A stretch of 64,000 bases of DNA from Vreelandella halophila (GTDB taxonomy: Bacteria > Pseudomonadota > Gammaproteobacteria > Pseudomonadales > Oleiphilaceae). Shown piece by piece: positions 43,804 through 52,935 of this stretch. The notes beneath the pieces were generated by a model that saw only the letters and a list, made by a program, of their open reading frames with translations, searched no databases and had not been told where the DNA came from. The stretch spans positions 337,735-401,734 of the forward strand of contig NZ_WMEX01000003.1 of NCBI RefSeq assembly GCF_009856365.1, written 5' to 3'. Positions within the stretch are counted from its first letter, which is position 1; each line of letters opens with the position of its first letter. Position numbers and translations under genes: made by a program.

Positions 43804-45690
43804 TCATTCATCGTCCATCGCCCCCGGCACCGCCTGTTCCGTCAGCACCTCCGGGAAGCCATTGATCCATGCATCCGTCACCTGGCGCGCCACGGGGGCT
43901 GCCGTAGCACTGCCGCTGCCGCCGTTTTCCACCAGCACGGACACAACGATTTCCGGATCGTCAGCCGGAGCAAAGGCAACAAACAACGCATGATCCCGCA
44001 TGCGCTTGGCGATTTCATCCTCGTCATACTCTTCCCCCTCCAGACTGAACACCTGGGAGGTGCCTGTCTTGCCCGCCATGCGGTAATTAAGACCCGGACT
44101 GATACGCCGGGCGGTGCCCTCCGAGCCATGCACCACGTCCTCCATGGCGTTGATGACGTATTCCCAGTCCGACTCACTGGCCATCTCGACCGGAGGACGC
44201 ACAACGTCCGGAAGCAGATGCCGGGCCGGAATGTCGCCCTCGATGTAGCGCAGGTGGCGGGGCGCATGACGTTCTCCGCGGCTGGCGAGCACGCTGGTCG
44301 TCGCCGCCAGCTGCAGGGGCGTGGAGAGGAAATAGCCCTGGCCGATGCCCATGTTCACGGAGTCCCCAGGATACCAGGGCTCATTGTGCACCCGGCGTTT
44401 CCATTCCGGGCTTGGCAGGATCCCCGGAAGCTCGTCCCTGACGTCCAGGGAGGTAACGGTACCAAACCCGAAATGTTCCAGATAGTCAGCCATCATACCG
44501 CCGCCCATCTCGTACGCCATCTTGTAGAAATAGGTATCGCTGGACAGCACGATCGCGTCATACAGGGTCGTGTCCCCATGCCCCTGCCGCTTCCAGTTAC
44601 GGAAGACCTGGCTGCTGTTCGGCAATTCATAGTAACCAGGGTCATAGACGATCTCGGACTGGGTCACGGTATCCGAGGCCAGCCCGGCGAGGGCAAGCAT
44701 GGGCTTGATTGTGGAACCCGGCGGGTACTGGCCGCGGGTGGCACGGTTGAACAGGGGTTTGTCCAGCGAATCCCGGAGCTCGGCATAGCTCTCGTGACCA
44801 ATACCGGTAACAAATTTGTTGGTATCAAACCCGGGGGTACTGACCTGCGCCAGCAGCCCCCCCGTCTCGGGGTTAATGGCAACAATGGCGCCACGCCTGT
44901 CGCCCAGTGCTTCATGAGCCACCTGTTGAAGCCGGATATCCAGGTTCAGGGTCAGGTCCTGGCCCGGACTGGGGTCCTCGCGCTCAAGTACCCGCATGAC
45001 CCGGCCACGGGCGTTGGTTTCAACATTCTGATACCCCACTTCACCGTGCAGCTCCTTTTCGTAGACCCGCTCAATACCCGTCTTGCCAATGTAGTGGGTG
45101 CCCGCGTATGCCACCTGATCAATGCGGCGTGCATCCTGTTCATTGATCCTGCCCACATACCCCAGCACATGGGAGGTCAGCCGGCCATAGGGGTAGTACC
45201 GCACCAGCCGTGCCTCCATCTCCACACCGGGCAGGCTGTGACGATTCACGGCGAGTCTGGCCATCTCGGCTTCAGTCAGGTGGTAACGCAGCGGCACGGG
45301 CTCGAAAGGCCGGCGCCGTTCATCCAGCCGCTCACGGAAGTTCTCAACATCCCCCGGCGGAACGTCGACAATATCCCGGATCTCACCAATGAGGGCATCC
45401 ATGTCCGACACCTGCTCCGGGATGACCGTCAGACTGAAAACCGGGCGGTTTTCCGCCAGCAGCACACCATTACGGTCGTAGATCAGCCCCCTTGTCGGAG
45501 GCACGGGTTGCACCTGGACCCGATTGCGGTCGGAAATGGTGGTGTAGGTTTCGTGTTCGATGATCTGGAGGTAGTAGAAGCGGCCGATCAGGACCCCGGT
45601 CATCAGGATAACCACGATGATGGCCACGAAGGAGCGGCGCTGGAAGAGTTCCCGTTCCTGGCTGGTATTGCGGAGGGTGCCCCAGCTCAT
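43804..45690 (-). CDS. mrdA: Penicillin-binding protein 2
   Basis: 628 residues. A single N-terminal membrane helix (about 20-42), the pedestal/dimerisation domain, then the transpeptidase with SxxK in PGSTIKPMLALA, SxN-type SSDTYFYKMA and KTG in MAGKTGTSQVFS. Cross-links peptidoglycan of the side wall as partner of RodA, encoded next. Two bases after rlmH. Confidence 0.96.
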   Translation of the reverse strand: MSWGTLRNTSQERELFQRRSFVAIIVVILMTGVLIGRFYYLQIIEHETYTTISDRNRVQVQPVPPTRGLIYDRNGVLLAENRPVFSLTVIPEQVSDMDALIGEIRDIVDVPPGDVENFRERLDERRRPFEPVPLRYHLTEAEMARLAVNRHSLPGVEMEARLVRYYPYGRLTSHVLGYVGRINEQDARRIDQVAYAGTHYIGKTGIERVYEKELHGEVGYQNVETNARGRVMRVLEREDPSPGQDLTLNLDIRLQQVAHEALGDRRGAIVAINPETGGLLAQVSTPGFDTNKFVTGIGHESYAELRDSLDKPLFNRATRGQYPPGSTIKPMLALAGLASDTVTQSEIVYDPGYYELPNSSQVFRNWKRQGHGDTTLYDAIVLSSDTYFYKMAYEMGGGMMADYLEHFGFGTVTSLDVRDELPGILPSPEWKRRVHNEPWYPGDSVNMGIGQGYFLSTPLQLAATTSVLASRGERHAPRHLRYIEGDIPARHLLPDVVRPPVEMASESDWEYVINAMEDVVHGSEGTARRISPGLNYRMAGKTGTSQVFSLEGEEYDEDEIAKRMRDHALFVAFAPADDPEIVVSVLVENGGSGSATAAPVARQVTDAWINGFPEVLTEQAVPGAMDDE

Positions 45691-45692
45691 TG

Positions 45693-46166
45693 TCAGCCAG
45701 CCCTGTGGTAGGGATGGTTGCAGTTGATGCTCCAGGCACGGTAAAGCTGCTCAGCCAGCATCACCCGCACCAGGGGATGCGGAAGCGTCAGCGGCGACAG
45801 CGACCAGGCCTGATTGGCACGCTGCCGGCAGGCATCCGAGAGTCCTTCCGGCCCACCGATCAAAAAGGCCACGTCCTGCCCTTCCATCCGCCAGTGCTCT
45901 AGGCGCTCGGCGAGCTTCTCCGTGGACCACTGGCGACCGTCAATCTCAAGGGCGATCACCCATTCAGGGCCTCGCAGCGCCTTCAGCATCCGCTCGCCTT
46001 CATCCCGAACCGCGCGCGCCGTATCGGCCTGACGCCCCCGCCCACCGAGGGGCACTTCCGTCAGCTCCAGCCGCATTTCGCGGGGGAAGCGCCTGCGGTA
46101 CTCCTCAAAGCCCGCATTGACCCAGTCGGGCAGTTTCTGCCCGGCGCTGATGACCTTCAGGTGCAT
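45693..46166 (-). CDS. rlmH: 23S rRNA (pseudouridine(1915)-N3)-methyltransferase RlmH
   Basis: 157 residues from ATG at 46166. SPOUT knot enzyme: MHLKVISAGQKLPDWV at the N-terminus, WVIALEIDGRQWSTEKLAERL, the AdoMet site VAFLIGGPEGLSDACR, and the C-terminal LPHPLVRVMLAEQLYRAWSI with NCNHPYHRAG. Methylates pseudouridine 1915 in helix 69 of complete ribosomes. One base after rsfS, a link conserved in bacteria. Confidence 0.95.
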   Translation of the reverse strand: MHLKVISAGQKLPDWVNAGFEEYRRRFPREMRLELTEVPLGGRGRQADTARAVRDEGERMLKALRGPEWVIALEIDGRQWSTEKLAERLEHWRMEGQDVAFLIGGPEGLSDACRQRANQAWSLSPLTLPHPLVRVMLAEQLYRAWSINCNHPYHRAG

Positions 46167-46167
46167 G

Positions 46168-46524
46168 CTACTCCGTACCCGCGGCGCCCAGCCCCGGAGC
46201 ATCCCGCCAGAACCGTTCCAGATCGTAGAATTCCCGGGTTGCCGGCAGCATCAGGTGGACGATGACGTCGCCCATGTCCACCAGCACCCAGTCACTGGTT
46301 TCACCGCCCTCGAGTTTGGGCTTGCTGTCCGCCTCCTGCTTGGCACGCTGTACCACTTCCTCAGCCAGCGAGTGGATATGGCGATTGGAGTTGCCCGAGG
46401 CGATGACCATGTAATCCGTCATGCTGGTACGGTCGCGCACATCCAGTACAGCCACATCCTGGCCCTTCATTGATTCGACGGCATCCACCGCCAGTGACTT
46501 CAGTTGTTCAGAATCCATAATCAT
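46168..46524 (-). CDS. rsfS: Ribosomal silencing factor RsfS
   Basis: 118 residues. Typical core: DVAVLDVRDRTSMTDYMVIASGNSNRHIHSLAEEVV, then DWVLVDMGDVIVHLMLPATREFYDLERFW. Binds uL14 of the large subunit and blocks subunit joining in poor growth conditions. ATGA overlap with nadD couples their translation. Confidence 0.95.
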   Translation of the reverse strand: MIMDSEQLKSLAVDAVESMKGQDVAVLDVRDRTSMTDYMVIASGNSNRHIHSLAEEVVQRAKQEADSKPKLEGGETSDWVLVDMGDVIVHLMLPATREFYDLERFWRDAPGLGAAGTE

Positions 46525-47165
46525 CCTGTTTCAAGTCGGTACAGCCCCTGATCCCGAATGGTGCGCCAGACCGCATCCGGCACCAGGTAGCGGATTGATC
46601 GCCCGGCAACCGCCCGGCTCCGGACTTCCGTGGCCGCAATTTCCAGCAACGGCAACTCCATCACCAGAATGGAACCACTGGCACTGCGCTGGAGCTCAGC
46701 CGCTTCGGCTGCCCGGCGTTCCTGCAACATGGCTGCAACAGGCTCGGGGGGCGCCAAAGGAAATCCGGGTCTGTTGACCACGATTATATGGGCGAGCTCC
46801 GGCAGTTGCATCCAGCCGCGCCACTGATCGAAGGTGTTGAAGGCATCGGTTCCCACAACCATTGCCAGCGGGGTCTCCGCCCCCAGCTCAGACCGCAGCT
46901 GCTGGAGGGTCTCGCCGGTATAGGATACCCGGTCCTGGTCCAGTTCGCGGGAATCCACCATCAGTCCCGGCTCTTCCGCGACCGCGTCCCGCAACATTTC
47001 CAACCGGTGGGCGCCCTCCGCCCCCGGCTGATCACGGTGCGGCGGGCGATGGCAGGGCATGAGCCGGATGCGGGCACCGTCGAGACGTTCATGCAGCTCC
47101 ACCGCCATCCGGAGGTGGCCGTTGTGGACGGGGTCGAAGGTGCCGCCCAGCATCACGTGCAGCAT
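46521..47165 (-). CDS. nadD: Nicotinate-nucleotide adenylyltransferase
   Basis: 214 residues. Nucleotidyltransferase motif GGTFDPVHNGHLR at the N-terminus with the HxGH-type NGHL, PCHRPPHRD, and the C-terminal ATEVRSRAVAGRSIRYLVPDAV holding the ISxxxR-like region. Adenylates nicotinate mononucleotide on the way to NAD. Twelve bases after proA. Confidence 0.95.
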   Translation of the reverse strand: MLHVMLGGTFDPVHNGHLRMAVELHERLDGARIRLMPCHRPPHRDQPGAEGAHRLEMLRDAVAEEPGLMVDSRELDQDRVSYTGETLQQLRSELGAETPLAMVVGTDAFNTFDQWRGWMQLPELAHIIVVNRPGFPLAPPEPVAAMLQERRAAEAAELQRSASGSILVMELPLLEIAATEVRSRAVAGRSIRYLVPDAVWRTIRDQGLYRLETG

Positions 47166-47177
47166 GCCGGCTCCAGG

Positions 47178-48434
47178 TCAATCACGGACATGGCCATCCC
47201 CGAACACAACGTATTTCTGGCTGGTCAGCCCTTCCAGCCCTACCGGACCCCGGGCGTGCAGCTTGTCGGTGGAAATGCCAATCTCGGCCCCGAGGCCGTA
47301 TTCAAAGCCATCCGCGAAACGCGTGGAGGCATTGACCATCACAGAACTGGAGTCCACCTCCGTCAGAAAGCGCCGCGCCCGGGTATAGTTCTCGGTGATG
47401 ATACTGTCGGTATGCTGGGAGCTGTAACGGTTGATGTGCGCCATGGCCGCATCCAGCCCGTCCACGACCCGGATCGACAGCACCGGCGCCAGGTATTCCG
47501 TGGCCCAGTCCTCCTCCGTTGCCTCACCGGCCTCCGGGAGAATGGCACGGGTAGTGGCGCAGCCTCGCAGTTCCACGCCGATACGCTGCAGCTGCTCGGC
47601 AATTGGCGGCAACAGGGATTCGGCGACGGGGCCATCCACCAGCAGGGTTTCCAGTGTATTGCAGGTGCCGTAACGCTGGGTCTTGGCATTGAGCGTCACG
47701 CTCACGGCCTTCTCCGGATCCGCGTCACGATCCAGGAAACTGTGGCAGATCCCGTCCAGATGCTTGATGACAGGCACCGAGGCCTCATTACTGATGCGCT
47801 CGATCAGGCTCTTGCCACCACGGGGAACGATCACATCCACGTACTCGGGCATCCGGATCAGGTGACCCACGGCCTCGCGATCGGTGGTTCCAACCACCTG
47901 CACGCCGGTCTCGGGCAACCCGGCTTCCCGCAGCCCCTGTGCCACGCATGCGGCAATGGCCTGATTCGAGTGCGAGGCCTCGGAGCCACCACGCAGCACC
48001 GTGGCGTTGCCGGATTTGATGCAAAGACTGGCCGCATCCACGGTGACGTTGGGACGGGACTCGTAGATGATGCCGATCACCCCCAGCGGCACCCGCATGC
48101 GCCCGACCTGGATACCGGACGGACGGTACTCCATATCCGTGATCACGCCCACCGGGTCCGTGAGCCCGGCGACCTGGCGCAGGCCCTCGATCATGGTATC
48201 GATGCGGCCGCCGGTGAGTTCCAGGCGGTCCAGCATGGCCTCATCAAGCCCCTTGTCACGACCCGCCTCCAGATCCTTACGGTTTTCCGCCTGCAGCGTC
48301 TCCCGGCTGGCGTCGAGCGCCCGGGCCGTGGCAAGAAGGGCCTCATTGCGCGCTCCGGTGCTCGAACGCGCCAGTTCGCGGCTCGCCGCCCTGGCCTGTT
48401 CACCCAGGGCCCGCATCATGGATTCTGTGCTCAT
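47178..48434 (-). CDS. proA: Gamma-glutamyl phosphate reductase
   Basis: 418 residues; ATG at 48434 chosen, with GGGAGG close before it. NADPH-dependent reduction of gamma-glutamyl phosphate, the second step to proline, which is also an osmoprotectant. Aldehyde-dehydrogenase fold with catalytic Cys in [14 protein letters not shown] and segments [27 protein letters not shown] (cut here for space into the NADP site) and [19 protein letters not shown]. First gene of the envelope operon; proB is not in the window. Confidence 0.95.
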   Translation of the reverse strand: MSTESMMRALGEQARAASRELARSSTGARNEALLATARALDASRETLQAENRKDLEAGRDKGLDEAMLDRLELTGGRIDTMIEGLRQVAGLTDPVGVITDMEYRPSGIQVGRMRVPLGVIGIIYESRPNVTVDAASLCIKSGNATVLRGGSEASHSNQAIAACVAQGLREAGLPETGVQVVGTTDREAVGHLIRMPEYVDVIVPRGGKSLIERISNEASVPVIKHLDGICHSFLDRDADPEKAVSVTLNAKTQRYGTCNTLETLLVDGPVAESLLPPIAEQLQRIGVELRGCATTRAILPEAGEATEEDWATEYLAPVLSIRVVDGLDAAMAHINRYSSQHTDSIITENYTRARRFLTEVDSSSVMVNASTRFADGFEYGLGAEIGISTDKLHARGPVGLEGLTSQKYVVFGDGHVRD

Positions 48435-48490
48435 ATCCCTCCCAATCGGATTCCGCATCTGTTTTCAGGGCACTGCGGGAAAAGTACGCT

Positions 48491-48496
48491 ATTATA
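48491..48496 (-). promoter_or_regulatory. -10 element of proA operon (overlapping a divergent one)
   Basis: Perfect TATAAT on the minus strand, 57 bases before the proA start; the same bases give TATTAT (48490-48495) on the plus strand for the divergent GGDEF gene. No good -35 was seen for either. Confidence 0.45.
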
Positions 48497-48549
48497 CGCG
48501 TGCGTGGGGCAGCGGATACAGCCTCGCATTGCAACACCGGGAGCTGATC

Positions 48550-49380
48550 ATGGAAACGGAAACAGCAATGCCCGTACCACTGCGGTGGACGCTGCGGGCC
48601 GGATCCCTGCTGCTTTTGCTTCTGAGCCTCGCGATCTTCGCCGGGCACTGGCCCTGGCTGACGCCCCTGGCGTTCCTGGTGCCGCTGTCACTGTTCGCCG
48701 GCTGGGGCCTGTGGGTGGCAGGAGCCGGCTGCGCGGTTTTCCTGGCCGCCACACTCAGCCTGGGTCTGTCGTCCGAACTCGGCATGGCCCGCCACCAGTT
48801 CGTACCCATGCTGATCCTTGCCACCGGCCTGGCCGCGGTTTTCGTGTACCTGCGGGAATACAAGGCCGCCCAGCTGGCCCCCCTGCGACGCACCGACTCA
48901 CTCACCCTCGCCTCCATCAGGGACTACCTCGACAGTGACCTGAACCGTGAGATCCGGCGGGGTGAGCGCGAAGGCACACCGGTTACCGTGGCTGTCCTGC
49001 ATCTTGATGCCCCCGAAACCCCGCTCCCGGAACAGGATCAGAGCAACCTGATGGTGCGGCTCGGCCGGCTGCTGCATCGCACCCTGCGGGACTTCGACAG
49101 CTACTACCGCAATAATGAAACCGGTTTCATCATTGTGTTGCCAGCCACTGCGACACCCGATTCCGTCCGAACCATTGAAGGCATCCGCAGCCAGGCCAAG
49201 GACATGCTCACCCGCGAAGGGATGGAGCTGACGCTCTCGGCCGGCGTGGTGGGCGCCAATGTGGGCGATGACGCCCGCAGCCTTTCAGAAAAGGCCCAGG
49301 AAACCCTGCGCCGGGCCCAGAAACAGGGGGGCAACCGGACGCTTACATGGACGGACGCCGGAGGCACAGGTCATGACTGA
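48550..49380 (+). CDS. Membrane protein with degenerate GGDEF domain, I-site kept
   Basis: 276 residues; ATG at 48550 with GGGAG six bases upstream. About four short membrane helices in residues 10-100, then a GGDEF-like domain. The active loop has become NETGF (in YRNNETGFIIVLP), so no cyclase activity is expected, but RDFD stands exactly five residues before it, the location of the c-di-GMP-binding I-site. This is the pattern of c-di-GMP receptors such as PelD. The stop overlaps the start of the next, similar gene by eight bases. Confidence 0.8.
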   Translation: METETAMPVPLRWTLRAGSLLLLLLSLAIFAGHWPWLTPLAFLVPLSLFAGWGLWVAGAGCAVFLAATLSLGLSSELGMARHQFVPMLILATGLAAVFVYLREYKAAQLAPLRRTDSLTLASIRDYLDSDLNREIRRGEREGTPVTVAVLHLDAPETPLPEQDQSNLMVRLGRLLHRTLRDFDSYYRNNETGFIIVLPATATPDSVRTIEGIRSQAKDMLTREGMELTLSAGVVGANVGDDARSLSEKAQETLRRAQKQGGNRTLTWTDAGGTGHD

Positions 49381-50428
49381 AACCGCACTGCGCACCCGTA
49401 CGAACAGCGTCGTCTATGCGCTGATGCTGCTGTGCTTCATGATCCTGGCGGAACGGAGCCTGCGTTACGGCTTCTACGAGCTGTTCTTCAGCGGCCTGAC
49501 CATTACCGCTCTGGCGGCCGCCGGCATTGCCGCCACCCTGATCCGGCGACACCGCCAGCTTCAGACCCGCAGCCACCTGCTGATCCTGGTCCTGATGGCC
49601 ATCATTATTCTCCAGGCCATTGCCCGGGAGCCGTCCCTTGCCTTCTACTGGCTCTACCCGATGCTGATGGCTGCCTTCCTGCTTCTCAGGGTCCACCAGG
49701 CCGCCGCCCTCTGTGCAGCTGGCCTGCTCCTCAGCCTGATCGCGGCCTGGAATCTGCCACCGCGGGAACAACTGACGCTCGCCGGCACCGCCCTGCTCCT
49801 GGCAGGCGGTGCCGGCTGGTTCGCGCGCCACTATCATGCCAGTGCCCGCTACGTGGACACGCTGACCATCGTGGACCCGGAAACCGGGGCCTACAACGAA
49901 CGCAGTCTCAATGAGACCCTCAGCAGGGAGATCAGTCGCTCCGAGGCCACGGGCCACCCGCTGTCGCTGGCCCTGCTGAGGATCGATCACCGGGAGGAAC
50001 TCTCCGGTGTTTACGGCGAGGACGCACTGACCGGGCTCAGTGCCGCCATCAGCCGGAGCCTGCGTACCACCATCCGGGCCGGGGACAGCCACTACCATCT
50101 GGGCGACGGCCGCTTCTTCCTGCTGCTGCCGTTCACCCCTGAAGAGGGGCTGCGGGTGACCGCGGAACGCGTGCGGCGGCTGCTGGGCGAGTCACGCTGG
50201 CCCACGGTGGAGAGCATCACAGCCAGCATCGGCTGTACCACGCGCTCGCCCGGGGAAACCTCGGCGGACTCACTGCGCCAGCGCTGTGAGAAAGCGCTCG
50301 GGGAGGCCCAGAGGCGCGGCCACGACCAGGTCTGGCACCTGGGCACTCAGGCTCACTCCATATCATCCACCAGCCGTGACAGCACTTCCAGCCGCTCCAA
50401 GGGGTCATCCATCTCCACCAGCGACTGA
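49373..50428 (+). CDS. Second membrane protein with degenerate GGDEF domain, I-site kept
   Basis: 351 residues; ATG at 49373 lies within the end of the previous gene, so the two are translationally coupled. About six membrane helices (10-160), then a GGDEF-like domain with DPETGAYNERSLNETLSREISRSEATG. The loop reads GDGRF instead of GGDEF, while RAGD sits exactly five residues earlier. Likely binds rather than makes c-di-GMP. The final 25 codons run antisense through the end of the LON-domain gene and encode a Ser-rich tail. Together with the gene before, it may form a heteromeric sensor. Confidence 0.8.
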   Translation: MTETALRTRTNSVVYALMLLCFMILAERSLRYGFYELFFSGLTITALAAAGIAATLIRRHRQLQTRSHLLILVLMAIIILQAIAREPSLAFYWLYPMLMAAFLLLRVHQAAALCAAGLLLSLIAAWNLPPREQLTLAGTALLLAGGAGWFARHYHASARYVDTLTIVDPETGAYNERSLNETLSREISRSEATGHPLSLALLRIDHREELSGVYGEDALTGLSAAISRSLRTTIRAGDSHYHLGDGRFFLLLPFTPEEGLRVTAERVRRLLGESRWPTVESITASIGCTTRSPGETSADSLRQRCEKALGEAQRRGHDQVWHLGTQAHSISSTSRDSTSSRSKGSSISTSD

Positions 50429-50928
50429 CGCTGCTCAATAGCCAACGGCAACAGCTCCGTCAGCCGCCACCCGACCTGACGCGCATCGTCGTAGTCAATG
50501 GTCAGGCCGAGTTCCGCCACGGATGGATGCCGGCACAGCGCCGCCAGCAGCTCGGAAAGATCCTCGTGCCGCAAGGGCGTACGCGCCCGGGGCTCCTCGG
50601 GCAGAGCCACCACGTCACCGCGGTTGAGGCCATCCGTCTCCCGCCAGTTCCGGGCCACGGACACCTTGCCGAGACCTTCCACGGTAATGCCCAGCAAGCC
50701 GTTCTCCAGCGGCGAGAAATCCACCACCGAAACCTCACAGCCAATCGGATGGAAGGCGGCATCCGCGCTGGTATCACTGCCGCCCTGCTCAAGCAGAACC
50801 AGCACAAAGGGCTCCCGGGCGCGCAATGAATGGGTGAGCATGTCCATATAGCGGCGTTCGAAGAGCCGCAGAGGCAGGCGGCCGCCGGGAAGCACCACCG
50901 AGTTGAGAGGGAACAGTGCTCGATTCAT
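50353..50928 (-). CDS. LON N-terminal domain protein (no protease domain)
   Basis: 191 residues consisting only of the LON substrate-binding domain: it opens FPLNSVVLPGGRLPLRLFERRYMDML and has no ATPase or Ser-Lys protease part. Stand-alone LON-domain proteins are common in proteobacteria; their role is unsettled (substrate recognition or chaperone-like has been suggested). The last 76 bases overlap the convergent GGDEF-like gene. 25 bases after the methyltransferase gene, same direction. Confidence 0.88.
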   Translation of the reverse strand: MNRALFPLNSVVLPGGRLPLRLFERRYMDMLTHSLRAREPFVLVLLEQGGSDTSADAAFHPIGCEVSVVDFSPLENGLLGITVEGLGKVSVARNWRETDGLNRGDVVALPEEPRARTPLRHEDLSELLAALCRHPSVAELGLTIDYDDARQVGWRLTELLPLAIEQRQSLVEMDDPLERLEVLSRLVDDME

Positions 50929-50953
50929 AGCCGTGGCTCCCGGCGGACGGGGG

Positions 50954-51580
50954 TTACTCTTCGGGGCAACGCCCGTGCAGCATGGTCCAGTAACCGAACA
51001 GGTTCACGGACTCAATCCTCTCCACGTTCAGGCCCACATTCTCAAGCACCGGTTCCATGGGGAAGTCCGGATCAAAGCCAAGCGGCGCGGCCCAGCGCGA
51101 AAGCGCGGACTCGAACCGGCGGACAAGGGGATTCTCCTTGGCGAAGTGGTTAACGAAGATCACGTCCGCACCCGGCTTGGCGACCCGGCGCACCTCGCTC
51201 ATTACCTTGTAGGGATCAGGCACCACGGAGAGCACGTACAGGACCATGATCTTGTCGAAGCTGTTGTCCGGGAAGTCCAGCGCTTCGGCGTCCATGTTGT
51301 ACAGCTCGCAGTTGGTCAGGCCGTGCTTCTGGATGCGCTTCTCGGCCTTGTCGAGCATGTCCTGTGAAATATCAACGCCAGTAACATGGATATCCACGTC
51401 ATCGGGATATTCCGGCAGCGAAAGGCCTGTGCCCACGCCCAGCTCGAGGACATGATCCCCGGACTCAAACTGAAGAGAGTCCATGGCCACATGCCGGCCG
51501 TTCCGGAACACCAGCCCGAACACCCAGTCGTACACCGGTGCGTAACGCTTATAGGCACCCTTGATGCTGTCGTTGTCCAC
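50954..51580 (-). CDS. Class I SAM-dependent methyltransferase (PmtA-like)
   Basis: 208 residues. AdoMet motif I VLELGVGTGLSLPEYP, acidic end of strand 2 VTGVDISQDML, and FDKIMVLYVLSVVPDPYKVM. The N-terminal AYKRYAPVYDWVFGLVFRNGR and VGTGLSLP resemble Rhodobacter-type phosphatidylethanolamine N-methyltransferases, which make phosphatidylcholine; ubiquinone/menaquinone methyltransferases are more distant alternatives. Start is GTG at 51580, with GGGAG eight bases upstream. Lipid remodelling would suit a halophile, but the substrate is an inference. Confidence 0.8.
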   Translation of the reverse strand: MDNDSIKGAYKRYAPVYDWVFGLVFRNGRHVAMDSLQFESGDHVLELGVGTGLSLPEYPDDVDIHVTGVDISQDMLDKAEKRIQKHGLTNCELYNMDAEALDFPDNSFDKIMVLYVLSVVPDPYKVMSEVRRVAKPGADVIFVNHFAKENPLVRRFESALSRWAAPLGFDPDFPMEPVLENVGLNVERIESVNLFGYWTMLHGRCPEE

Positions 51581-51717
51581 TTTCTGTACTCCCTCGATTC
51601 AAGAAGGTTGATACAGTACCAATCACGGGTTCGCTCGTCATCTCCCTTGGGGGCAGACAGCCGGATTACAGGCGCGTTATAGTTCCCGGATCGGCTCTGA
51701 ATCCAGGTCATACCATC

Positions 51718-52056
51718 GTGACTGACAACCGTTTCTCCGAGGAAAGCGCCCTGAGCGCCGCCGAGGCGCTCCAGCATGTGCTCGCCAGCCGTACCCACAA
51801 GCGCAAGGTTCTGGGTGAGGAGCGCATCGTGCCCGGCCAGCTTGGCGAGGCATTGGGCCTTCCTGCCATCATTCACCGCCTTCAGAGTCGCAGCGGCCCG
51901 GTCCGCAGCGAGGCCACGGAACGCTTCGAAGCCATCTGGGACACACTCTCCGAACGTTCACGCCAGCGCGTGCGCGAAGCGCTCGGCTGGTACGACCCGC
52001 GTGAACTCGACTGGGAAGACCCGCGCTCCAACCGCCGTCCGGTCGAGGATCACTGA
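51718..52056 (+). CDS. Unrecognised 112-residue charged protein
   Basis: I do not recognise the family. 112 residues from GTG at 51718; soluble, charged, mostly helical, no Cys. The middle (LGEALGLPAIIHRLQSRSGPVRSEATERFEAIWDTL, given as residues about 45-80) resembles nothing I can name. The C-terminus is rich in Asp, Arg and Trp. The gene stands alone on the plus strand, between two convergent/divergent units, and its last seven bases overlap the end of the transporter gene. No ribosome-binding site is obvious. Confidence 0.55.
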   Translation: MTDNRFSEESALSAAEALQHVLASRTHKRKVLGEERIVPGQLGEALGLPAIIHRLQSRSGPVRSEATERFEAIWDTLSERSRQRVREALGWYDPRELDWEDPRSNRRPVEDH

Positions 52057-52934
52057 CTGCGCGAGTGCACGTGCTGCTGCAGGTAGAGCCCGGTGATGAC
52101 CAGTGCCAGCCCCACCACCGTTGACCCCAGGATCGGCTCGCCCACGATGAGCGCTATAAAGCCCAGCGACAGCGGGGGTGAAAGAAAGATCAGGTTGCTC
52201 AGGCGCGAGGTATTGGTGGCCTTCTTCATGGCCAGCAGCCAGAGCACGAAGGCGATCCCCATCTCGAAGGCACCCACCCAGGCGGCTCCGGCCAGCCCCT
52301 GCCAGGCAGGCCACCGCCAGCCATCCCAAAGAGCCAGAACCAGAATCAAAGGCCAGGCTACCAGGAAGTTCAGCAGCAGACCGGCAACCGGCTCGCGGGT
52401 ATCACGGGTATTGAAGATCCAGTAGAACGCCCAGACCAGTGTGCTCAGAAGGGCCAGCACCACGCCCGGCCCGTTTGAGAGATCAAATGCCAGCGGATCC
52501 CCGCGCGTGGCGATGATGAAGACACCGCTGTAGCAGATCAGTCCGGCAAGGGCGTCCACCGTCTTCAGCCGGTGGCCCAGAAACGGCACCGCCAGGTAGG
52601 TGAGCGTCAGGGCCCAGGTGTAGTTGATGGCCATCGCCTCCTGCGCCGGCAGCAGGTCATAGGCGCCGAACAGCAGGATGTAGTAGAGGATCGGATTGAT
52701 GAGTCCGAACCCGAGGGACAGCAGCAGCCCCTTCCGCCCCGGGCGCAGGGTCTCACCCAGGCGCCTCTGCCACGCCTGCCAGGCCACGAGCACCAGTATG
52801 GAAAAGGTCACCCCCCAAAACATGAGCCCGGTGCGCGACAGGTGTTCCAGCGAGATCTTGAAGGCCGTCGCCGCCGTCGACCACAGCAGCACCGTGGTCA
52901 CGCCCAGGATCATGGCCTGGCGCTGATCCTTCAT
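52050..52934 (-). CDS. DMT-superfamily (EamA) transporter
   Basis: 294 residues from ATG at 52934. Ten predicted membrane helices arranged as two EamA repeats: N-terminal LGVTTVLLWSTAATAFKISLEHLS and second-half GVVLALLSTLVWAFYWIFNTRD. Family members export amino acids or metabolites. Begins one base after the thioesterase stop, so it is the last gene of the lgt-thyA-folA unit; neighbours do not reveal its substrate. Confidence 0.88.
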   Translation of the reverse strand: MKDQRQAMILGVTTVLLWSTAATAFKISLEHLSRTGLMFWGVTFSILVLVAWQAWQRRLGETLRPGRKGLLLSLGFGLINPILYYILLFGAYDLLPAQEAMAINYTWALTLTYLAVPFLGHRLKTVDALAGLICYSGVFIIATRGDPLAFDLSNGPGVVLALLSTLVWAFYWIFNTRDTREPVAGLLLNFLVAWPLILVLALWDGWRWPAWQGLAGAAWVGAFEMGIAFVLWLLAMKKATNTSRLSNLIFLSPPLSLGFIALIVGEPILGSTVVGLALVITGLYLQQHVHSRSQ

Positions 52935-52935
52935 C

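Noticed and set aside
43699-45711. Plus-strand open frame of 670 codons
   Set aside because: Exact antisense of mrdA, whose penicillin-binding motifs are intact.
46788-48938. Plus-strand open frame of 716 codons
   Set aside because: Antisense to nadD and proA and running out of frame into the GGDEF-like gene; the minus-strand genes are unmistakable.
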